Assembly: GCA_025352105.1 (NCBI GenBank)
Contig: JANXUB010000156.1
Coordinates: 1 to 37,485 of the forward strand
Length of the DNA stretch: 37,485 nt
From: Burkholderiales bacterium
GTDB taxonomy: Bacteria > Pseudomonadota > Gammaproteobacteria > Burkholderiales > Casimicrobiaceae
Direction of reading: 5' to 3'
The translations under genes were made by a program, and so were the position numbers. The notes below the pieces were generated by a model that was not told where the DNA came from, ran no database searches, and worked only from the letters and a program-made list of their open reading frames with translations. Numbering within the stretch: position 1 is the stretch's first letter; each line of letters opens with the position of its first letter. This document shows, piece after piece, positions 26,097 through 35,100 of the stretch.

Positions 26097-26260
26097 CACT
26101 CGTGCAGCTGGTCGGCTGGGAGCATTCGATGAAAAACGAGCTGATCATCGCGCAGTTCAAAAACTTGCCGCGCAAGGCGGCAACTGAGCGGCTGCAACAG
26201 GTGCTAGATACGTTTGGCCTGCAAGGCATGCAAGAGCGATTTTCATCGCTTACCGCCTGA
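26093..26260 (+). pseudogene. Orphan 3'-end copy of the methyltransferase gene
   Basis: Fifty-five codons reading VTLVQLVGWEHSMKNELI and on to a TGA at 26258. They match the C-terminus of the protein encoded at 22605-23483. From 26111 to 26242 the hand alignment with 23334-23465 shows 16 mismatches in 132 bases, and 40 of 44 residues are identical. Most changes are silent, as expected if both copies come from genes that were once functional. There is no SAM-binding part and no start, so it is a fragment. Confidence 0.85.
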
Positions 26261-26384
26261 GTAGACGCTTGATAGCCGCTTGGTGCGATAGCGGGCTTTC
26301 GGTGCGGATCACGCCCCATTCGGTGCTGTTGCAGACACCCTGTGGATTGGGCACAATCTGACGAAAATCCCGACCGGAAACGTG

Positions 26385-28361
26385 ATGATCTCGATAGATC
26401 GTGAAATAGCGCTTGAACAGTTGCTGGCTACCAGCACCAGCACCTTCGCCGGTGCGGGTCGTTCGCAGGCGTTGTTGCGCTTTCTGGCGCAGCGAGCGTG
26501 GGCTGCCGGCGACACGTCGGTTAACGAAGTGGTCATCGCGCTGGATCATCTGGGACGCGACGCCCGCACGTTTGATCCGAAAACTGATTCGGTAGTTCGC
26601 GTAGAGCTTTCACGGTTGCGCAAACGACTCGACGCGTGCTTCGCGGGTGAGTTGCGCGATGCGCCTTGGCGCATCAGTCTGCCGTCCGGCAGCTACGCGC
26701 CGCAGTTTGCCTTGATTGAAGTTGTGCCGCTCGCAGAAGCTTCTTTGCCAGAATTGCCGCCTGAGCCAGCGGCGCTTGAGCTTGCCGTCGCATCCGAGTC
26801 GCAGGTCGGTCTTCCCGGTCAAAGCGGGTGGCGAATGCCACGTCTTGCTTGGGCGAGCTTGGCTGCCGCAGCTGCTGTGGCGGTTGCGATCCTTGGCTAT
26901 GGGTTCTGGCAAAACCGTGCTGATTATGTTGATCCGGGTGATGTCGTGGCCGTGCTGCCGTTTAGCTGCGCTGCAGAACCGGCAGAGGACTTATTTTGTG
27001 ATGGCTTAGCCGATGAGGTACTCGACAAATTGGTGCAGGTGCCGGAGCTGAAGGTAATCGCGCGTACGTCGAGCTTTAAGTTCAAGGGCAAAGCTATTGA
27101 TGTGCGTGAAGCGGGCAAGATGTTGGGCGCGAAATTTTTGGTGGAAGGCTCATTGCAGCGCGAGGGCGAGCGCTACAAACTGGTGGCACAAATGGTGCGT
27201 GCGAGCGACGGCGCCCATGTCGTGTCGCGGGTGTTTCGGCGTTCGAGCGGTGAGCGGTTGCAGTTGCAGAGTGATTTGGCTGACTTGGTGGCCGATGCCT
27301 TGGCGCTCAACCTGCGGCCCACCTATGCGCATGCAAAAACAGATCGAGAAGAGTTGTCGACCGATGCGCTCGCGAAATGGCATGAGGCTACGCGATTGGT
27401 CGGTGGCGGTAACGAAGCCGACCAAATCAAAGCGATGACGCTGGTGGACGAAGTGCTCGCCGAGCGGCCCACCTTTGCGCGCGCATGGGCGACCAAGGCA
27501 AGCTTGATCCGGAATCGCGCCTACTTCGGAGAAAACGTAGACGTCGCGTCGGCAAAAGCGCTTCCAGTGATGCGACGGGCTGCCGAATTGGCCCCGGATG
27601 AACCGGGCATTCAAGCGAAGCTGGCCTTTCTTGAATTTTTAAACCGCGCTGACATTCGCGTGATTTACGCGCGCTTGAAAACCCTCGCGGAGCGCAATCC
27701 CAATCACGCGACGGTGCAGTATTGGTGGGGCACCGTTGCGTGGCTGGTGGGCCGTCTGCCCGAGGCCGCCGAAGCGTATCGGGTGAGTCAAATATTGTCA
27801 CCGCTTGACGTTTCGTCGTTGCACATGCGCTCGCGGATGCTGCTGGCCATGGGCGGAGCGGAGAATTTGGGCGAGGCGCTGCGCGGCGTGGAGAAGGCGC
27901 TCGGTATGGACGCGAACTTCACCGACCTGTATCACGTTCGCGGAAAAATTCTGCTGGCACTGGGCCGCTTCGACGAAGGCAAGGCCGATCTGCTTCGCGG
28001 CATCGTGCCGCTCGGGCCGGTCACCAACGCGCTCTGGCCGATCTACTTTGACGCACGTGAGGCGAAAATCAACGGCGCATCGGCAGCCAGCGCAAAGCGC
28101 GCCGCCGTAGTCGCCCAATATGGCCCCAGTTCAATGCCGTATGCAGCCACCTCGGCGCTGGCCACGGGTCAAGCTGAGGAGGCGATTGCCTGGTGCCAAA
28201 AGGCGGTCGCTGCGGGCCCGGCGGGCTCTCAGCATCTGGCCCACGAGCTGCACGACTCTGCCTTTCTGTCGATTCGCGACGACCCACGCATGCAGGCGGT
28301 GTACGACCACATCGGGTCAAGCTGGGCGAAAACAGCGACGAGGCTGACGCAACTCCGGTGA
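26385..28361 (+). CDS. Membrane-anchored regulator-like protein: N-terminal DNA-binding-like domain, TM, TolB/FlgO-like domain, TPR
   Basis: A roughly 658-aa protein. Residues 1-110 have a conserved module with SQALLRFLAQRA, DHLGRDARTFDPKTDSVVRVELSRLRKRL and SLPSGSYAPQF, found N-terminal in many TolB/TPR signalling proteins and likely a winged-helix-like domain. A single membrane helix lies around 152-176. VVAVLPFSC...DLFCDGLADEVLDKLVQVPELKVIARTSSFKFKG (about 187-240) is the TolB-amino-terminal/FlgO-like domain. Several TPR-like helical pairs fill the rest. The layout recalls CadC-like one-component regulators. The ATG at 26385 has GGAA upstream. It precedes the large surface-protein gene and has a soluble relative at 35501. 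Exact function unknown. Confidence 0.75.
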   Translation: MISIDREIALEQLLATSTSTFAGAGRSQALLRFLAQRAWAAGDTSVNEVVIALDHLGRDARTFDPKTDSVVRVELSRLRKRLDACFAGELRDAPWRISLPSGSYAPQFALIEVVPLAEASLPELPPEPAALELAVASESQVGLPGQSGWRMPRLAWASLAAAAAVAVAILGYGFWQNRADYVDPGDVVAVLPFSCAAEPAEDLFCDGLADEVLDKLVQVPELKVIARTSSFKFKGKAIDVREAGKMLGAKFLVEGSLQREGERYKLVAQMVRASDGAHVVSRVFRRSSGERLQLQSDLADLVADALALNLRPTYAHAKTDREELSTDALAKWHEATRLVGGGNEADQIKAMTLVDEVLAERPTFARAWATKASLIRNRAYFGENVDVASAKALPVMRRAAELAPDEPGIQAKLAFLEFLNRADIRVIYARLKTLAERNPNHATVQYWWGTVAWLVGRLPEAAEAYRVSQILSPLDVSSLHMRSRMLLAMGGAENLGEALRGVEKALGMDANFTDLYHVRGKILLALGRFDEGKADLLRGIVPLGPVTNALWPIYFDAREAKINGASAASAKRAAVVAQYGPSSMPYAATSALATGQAEEAIAWCQKAVAAGPAGSQHLAHELHDSAFLSIRDDPRMQAVYDHIGSSWAKTATRLTQLR

Positions 28362-28687
28362 CACGTTACGACGTGACCTCGCCGTACGACTGGTTCGGTC
28401 GATGCCATGACGCCGTTGCAGATCGCTGCAATTGGCGATCCGGCGCTGTTGCAATCTCATTTTGCAGGTCGCGCAACGATTGCGCAGCGTTTGCGCAACT
28501 TTTGCGCGAAAGGCTGTAACGCCCGCTGCACGAGGGTTAGCGCCAGTGTTACGCCGTCGACGTAACACCTTGTAACTCTCGTTGACCGCGCTTTTTGTGC
28601 TTTGTTGCGCTATCCAAAATAGCATCGCCGCCACACATGAATGTCGGCACCTACATCGGGTTGCCGCAAAAACGAACGGGCCGGTGT
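28362..28687. promoter_or_regulatory. Regulatory-looking 326-bp region ahead of the large surface-protein gene
   Basis: No gene is seen. It holds the dyad TTGCAG-ATCG-CTGCAA (28416-28431) and three direct repeats TTGCGCA, TTGCGCA, TTGCGCG at 28480, 28491 and 28502, exactly 11 bp apart. It also holds a perfect 8-bp dyad GTGTTACG-N7-CGTAACAC (28546-28568). Direct repeats at 11 bp are the usual spacing for OmpR/PhoB-like winged-helix proteins. No clear sigma-70 promoter could be picked. Confidence 0.55.
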
Positions 28688-29032
28688 ATGTCAAGTTTTG
28701 CAATCGCAGGGCGCTGCGGGATAGCGTCAGTTTTGTGCCTATTGGCTGCGAGCGTGTCGCTTAGCCATGCTGCTGAACATCGGTTTTCGCTACTGCTCGA
28801 TACCGACAACGTCGCGGCCACGGGTTGCACCGTCAGCACCGCAGACGGCCCCGTCAGCGGCATTGAGCGCATCGCCACAGCCGTAGTGGCAACTACGCCA
28901 ACGACCGCCACGGTTGCCCGACTTGAGCAGCAAATTTGCGCGGGCGGCACGCTCTCCGCGGTCACCACCTACGACGCAGGCGGGTGGAGCGCCGGGCTGG
29001 GCAACGGCACGGGGGGCGCCGCTGCCATCTAG
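28688..29032 (+). CDS. N-terminal part of the large surface protein, cut by an in-frame TAG
   Basis: It codes for 114 aa: a Sec signal peptide (about MSSFAIAGRCGIASVLCLLA, cleavage near SHA/AEH), then HRFSLLLDTDNVAATGCTV, the opening usual for IPTL-CTERM surface proteins. It ends at TAG (29030-29032) in the middle of a domain. The same frame continues without another stop to 35410, and the domain resumes at once with FSVPLVALPRGSTIKALA. So this and the next entry are one gene split by a single nonsense codon. One base change would restore Gln (CAG), Glu (GAG) or another residue. The ATG at 28688 has no good SD. Confidence 0.65.
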   Translation: MSSFAIAGRCGIASVLCLLAASVSLSHAAEHRFSLLLDTDNVAATGCTVSTADGPVSGIERIATAVVATTPTTATVARLEQQICAGGTLSAVTTYDAGGWSAGLGNGTGGAAAI

Positions 29033-29131
29033 TTCTCAGTCCCGCTGGTCGCGCTACCTCGTGGCAGCACCATTAAAGCGCTGGCCACCAGCCGCAACGC
29101 ACTGGGGCAGGAAGACGCGACCAGCAGCTTT

Positions 29132-32100
29132 TTGATCGCTATCAGCAACGCCGTTGCAGCGGTGGAATCGGTGCCGGTGCCGCTGTCGAAAGGACTTGCT
29201 GCGCTGATGGCACTGATCATCGCCGGCGCCGTGGCGCTTCGCCTGCGCCGCCAGCAATCATCGCGCCTGATCACTGTCCTCATCGCGGGCACGATCCTCA
29301 GCACGCTGGCGTGGGCGGCAACCGTCTTGCGCGATGGTAATGTTGCCGACTGGCTGGGCGTTAGCGCCGCCGTGACGGATGCGTCCAGTGACGCACCCGC
29401 CAACGCCGATATCCGGGCGGTTTACCATCAGCAAGACAGCAGCAATCTCTACATCCGCGTTGACGCAGATGTTCGCCTGGAGGTGCCAGCCAACTTAGCG
29501 CCAGTCGTCAACGCAGGTTTAAGCCAGACGATTACGCTGCCCGCCGTCGCCACACTCGCGGGCACGGCCACCGACGACGGCCTCCCCAATCCGCCAGCCA
29601 CGCTGAGCATCAACTGGAGCAAAGTCTCCGGCCCCGGCAGCGTGAGCTTTGCCAATGCGGGCGCGCTCAACACGACCGCCAGCTTCGGCGCACCCGGCAG
29701 CTACGTGTTGCGCCTCACCGCAAACGATTCGGCGCTATCGACCAGCAGCGACGTCACGATCACAGTCAATCCCGCGCCCGTCGCTAACTCCGCGCCGGTC
29801 ATCACCAATCTGCCTGCCACGGCTATCGTCACGTTTCCCACTACGACGCTTAGCTTGACGGCAACGGTCACCGATGACGGCCTGCCCAACCCACCCGCGC
29901 TGGTCACCAACGCGTGGAGCAAAGTGTCCGGCCCTGGCACGGTGACGTTCAGCAATCCTGGCGCAATCAGCACCACGGCTACTTTCAGCGCGGTTGGCAG
30001 CTACGTGTTGCGCCTCACCGCAAGCGACTCCGCGCTTTCGTCATCGCGCGACATCACCGTCACCGTCAATCCTGTGCCCGCGTCAAACACTGCACCAGTC
30101 ATTGCCAACCTGCCTGCCACGGCGCTGATCACACTACCAACAAATTCCGTAAATTTGCCCGCAACGGTCAGCGATGACGGCTTGCCCAACCCGCCCGCCG
30201 CCGTTACCGTCAACTGGAGCAAAGTCTCAGGCTCTGGCACGGTCAGCTTCGTTAATGCCGCGTCTGCCAGCACTTCGGCGAGCTTTGGCGCTGCGGGTAG
30301 CTATGTGCTGCGGCTCACCGCGAGCGATTCGCTGCTAAGCGCGGCGCAGGACATCACTGTCACGGTCAATGCGCTCGTCATCAACAACTTGGCCCCCGTC
30401 ATCAGCAATTTGGCCGCGACACAAACCATCACCTTGCCCGCCAACACCGCTACGTTCAACCCCACAGTGACCGACGATGGTTTGCCCAACCCGCCCGCCG
30501 CGCTCACCTACGCATGGAGCAAAGTGTCCGGCCCGAGCAATGCAGCCAGCGTGCCCTACACGCTGTCATTCAGCGCGACCAACACCAAAAACACGACCGT
30601 TACTTTCGACTTTGGCGGCGCGGGTGTTTACGTGTTGCGGCTCACCGTGAGTGATAGCGCGCTGTCCTCATCTCAAGATGTGACCGTGACGTTGCTCGAT
30701 ATACCGCCAACGGCCGCCGCGTTCGGTGCGATCCCGGACAAGACTGTCAGGATCGGCGACACCTTGCGTTTCGTGCTCGCCGCCAACTATCCAAACTATC
30801 GGCAGGCGCTAGCTTACAGCCTGATCAGTTCGCCCACAGGCGCAGCGCTTGGCGGCGTGGGCAATGCCGCGTTTAGCTTCACGCCGAGTAAGTCTCAAGT
30901 GGGCAATCACCCCGTCACCGTTCAGGTTGCGGACAACACCCAGCCCACCGCGCTCACGGCAAGCAGAAGCTTCAACATCACGGTGCTGGACGCGAATTTA
31001 CCGCCAAAATTCACCGCGCCTAGCAAGGCCGACGGCAGCGTCGCCGGGGGCGGCACCTTCACCCGCACGCTGGTAGCGTTGGATGCCGACGCGGGCGATT
31101 CGCTGACCTACAGCCTCGTTAGCGGCCCGTCGGGCATGAGCGTGAGCGCGGCAGGCGCGCTGTCGTGGCTCAGCAGCAGTGGCGTGTCCGTGCAAACCGC
31201 GACGATCAAAGTCACCGACAGCGCCGGTAACGTCGACGTTGCGCGGTTTAACGTGGCCGTTTTGCCCAGCGCCGCGCCGGTGGCCGTGGCTGATGCCTAT
31301 CGCGTGCAGGTCGGGCAAACGCTCAATGTGTCGGCGGGGCAAGGCGTGTTGGCTAACGACACCGATCCGGCGGGCTTATCGCTCAGCGCAAACAAGCTCA
31401 CTGATCCGGCAAAAGGAACGCTCACGAGCTTTGCGGCCAACGGCGGTTTCAGCTACGTTGCACCCGCTGCCCCCGCAGCCAACGCGTTCAACCCCGAATT
31501 GGTGAAGCAGCTAAAGATCAGGGACGACTCCGGAATCTTTAACTGGCATCTAGCGGACGTCAACGGGGACGGCCATGCCGACTTGATCTATATGGCTAGT
31601 TCGAACAGTGGACTGCGCGGGCAGATAAACGCGTTTGACATCAAAAATAACGTGCTGCTGTGGCAGACCGACGGCAGTGCGGACGGTTGTTGGCCAGTGG
31701 TCGTCGGCAAAGCCTTCAAGATCGCCGTTGCGGATGTCGACGACGACGGCATTCCGGACATCGTCACCGTGGGGCATTGCTCGGTTCAAAACACCGTGAT
31801 GAATCGGGTACTGGTTTTCAACGGACGGACCGGCGCGTTGAAATGGAAAAGCGATAACGTCAATGCACCCGGTGTGGTCGGCCTTGATACGGTTACCCTT
31901 GCTGACTTCGGTCAGCCGTTGACGGTTGCTCGGCTGCGGGCCGGAGAAAAGCCCAGCATCGTTCTCCCTGTAAATGCATTTGGCACGGTCGCCACCGCTA
32001 TCGATGGCATTGGTAATGTGCTGTCACGCCGTGCCGCATGCGAGGACGTTGTGAAGACGGTTCCCGATGGCAATTTTCGAGCAGATACGACAGAGCCGCT

Positions 32101-35100
32101 GCATTACTACAGCTGTGTCGGCGTGATCATCCTCAATGGCGAAACCGGTGCGATTACCCAGCGCTTGATTGCTGATGCGGGTCTTCCGGGTGCGACCACG
32201 ATTGTTTACGGTGCCAAGGGCGGTGAATGCTGCGGCATGGAAGTGGGCGCGCTGGTCGCCGACTTTGACAACAGCGGTCAAAACAAAATCGCGTTGATGG
32301 GCGCAGTGTGGAACCTCGATGGAACGCGCTTCGGCAGCTCGCAACCGATTAGAACCTGGGCCGCCGCACTCGGCAATTTTGATGACTCACCGGACATTGA
32401 AATTGTCTCGGTTGAAAAACCCGCGAACGGGCCTGCGCAACTGCGTGTGAAGAAGGCTGATGGGCGCGTGCTCTGGTCAATGGCGATCCCCACCCTGACG
32501 CCCGGTCACATTACCGTGACCGATCTTGACGGCGATGGCAAGGCGGACATTTTGCTCAACATGTCGTCTGACTTATGGGCGATTGACCATCGCGGTCGGG
32601 TGCGCTGGATACACGCCATGCCCTGCGGCGATTGCTACTTCAGAAATGGATCGAATAGCCGACCGATGGCATTTGATTTTGACGGCGATGGCGTACCCGA
32701 AGTGGTGACCACCTATCGCAACGAGCTGCGATTTATCGACGGGCTGACCGGCGAGCTGAAAGCCAGCCGCCCGACGCTCGCACGAGCGCAAAGTAACGGC
32801 GTGTGGCAGTACGAAGAAATGGCTCGCATCGTGGATGTCGACGCCGATGGGCATGCCGACATCGTGATGTTGTCGTCAGCGGCGCGCAACGTGTGTTGCT
32901 CGCCCGACGCAGTGACCAGCGTGATGGTGTTTAGCGATCCGGCCAAACAATGGCGTCCCACGCGAAAAATTGACAACCAGTGGCAATATCACGGCTCGAA
33001 CGTGAACGACAACGGCACGATCCCGACCGCCTCTCCCTTGCCCAACACGTTTGCAACGACGGGCGGCAACATCTTCGGCACTCAACCGCAAATTCTCACG
33101 CCGGTCGATCCGCGCTTGCGCGACCAGACGAGCTTCACCTACAGCGCAAACAATGGCGCGCTCAGCTCGCTGCCGGCCACTGTAAAAATCAGCATCGATC
33201 CGCAAAATCGCCCTCCGAAATTCACGTCCACGCCCCCCACGCGGCACAACGGCAGCCTGAGCTACGCAGCCACCGCCATCGACGCTGATGTCGGCGACAC
33301 CGTCACCTACGCCATCGTCACGCAAATCAACACGCCTCCGTGCAGCATCAACAGTGCCACCGGACTGCTGACCTGCTCGCGACTCGACGTGTATGTGCCC
33401 GCCTCAGAAAACACCGATCCATTTTTTGTCATCAGCGCCACCGACAGTCTGGGTGCGACCGCACTGCAAAGTTTTACCGTGGTGCAGAGTACAACGAGCT
33501 GTACGGTGCCGGATGTTGTTGGCGCTACGCAAGCCAACGCATCCAGCGCCATCACCGCCGCAGGATGCAGCGTGGGCGAAGTGAGCGAGTCGTATTCGTC
33601 GACCGTCGCGGCAGGGCGAGTGATTTCGCAATCGCCAAGCGCGACAACGGTGATTGTGGACGGGGAGGCGGTGTCGTTGCTGGTGTCGAAAGGCCTAGCC
33701 CCGGTCGTCGTGCCGTTGGTGGTTGGCAAAACGCAAAGCCTCGCGTCAAACGCGCTCACCACGTTGGGTTTTACGCCGACGGTGAGCTATGTGTACTCAA
33801 GCAGCGTCGTCCGAGGCGTGGTGGCGTCGCAGTCGCCCCTAGCAGGCACTACCGTGTCGCCAGCGAGCGCCGTGTTGTCGGTATCGCTCGGCAATGGGCT
33901 CTCCGTGCAGCTCAGTCAGGATGTGCTGACGGCGGGCAAATCAGCCTCCGTCAATGTGACGCGAACTGGGCTTGACGGTGTCGACGCGCCGTATGCCGGG
34001 GCCACCCTGACCATCACGCCGCTGGCGGGCACGGCAACCGGCGCAGCGCCCACGGTATCGGGCAACCAGTTGAGCACAGCGGCCTCGACGCGCGGAGTCT
34101 TCCGCGTTACTGCAAGTGATCCGTTGCAGGCAATCTCCGCTGCCATCGATTTGGTCGTAGGTCCTCCCGACACGGTCAACGACAATATCGATATGGCCGC
34201 TATTGCCCGCCTCGCCGAGGTGATCGAGTCGGTGCGGGTGCTCCTGGTGCAGGCACAGGTTGCTCCGGACGTTGCAACCAAAAGCGCACGTGCTGTGGAT
34301 GCCGTCAATTTGTGGCGCAACATGGACCAGTGGGTATTGCGCCGCTCCACGCCTGTCGCGACAGAAACCGGTTTTCCGTTCTCGGTGGCGGATTTGAAGG
34401 CGGCAGGCGAATCGGCAACCGTTGAAGACATTCTCACGCTCACAACGTGGGAGCGCGCGGTGGCGTCGCTCGAAAACATGGTGACCGAGTTCAACGAGCC
34501 GAGCACCACATTAACGACGCTGGCTGCCCGCACCGCAGAGTTGACGGCGCTCACCCAATCCTTAGCTCAAACCAACCCGACGAAATTTGGACTCATCAGC
34601 ACACAGTCGGAACACACGGCCGTTGTGTCAACGCTGATCCCTGATTTGATGGACGCATTGATGAACGATCTGGGGCAAACGGTGGGGCTCGCCCGCGAAG
34701 CGCCGAAACGTCTGATCGGGGATGGCACTAAGTCAACCCTCGGCGAACAACTGGTGGCGTTGGCTGTCAATGAGGTGCTCGAACGGATCAACCTGGCTAA
34801 ACAACTTCAAAATGCCGCGATGAAATCGGCCAAACAGGGCGCCGCATTGCTTGAGCTGGCAAGCCAATTGCGCAGTCGCCTGAACGGTGACGCACTGGAG
34901 GCGGTGGTGAGCGGTGCGTCGCCATCGATTCATGTTTTCAAGGCACCTGGTGCGTTTCTCGAAGGGCATGGCTTTGAGCTCAAATATCCGTATCTCAACG
35001 ACATCATCATGATTGGGCCCGATGTGGTCGACAAGGTGCTGGAGGCGTCCAGCGCCGCATCCAGCCTCGGTTCAGCACAAAGCATGGGCGCGGCGATCTA

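Noticed and set aside
29030-29032. Genome-wide recoding of TAG (pyrrolysine or alternative code)
   Set aside because: Several certain genes in the window end with TAG at the expected C-terminus, so TAG is a normal stop here.
29492-30700. CRISPR-like or satellite array
   Set aside because: The 300-bp units are coding, in frame and diverged, with protein-level conservation of Ig-like motifs.
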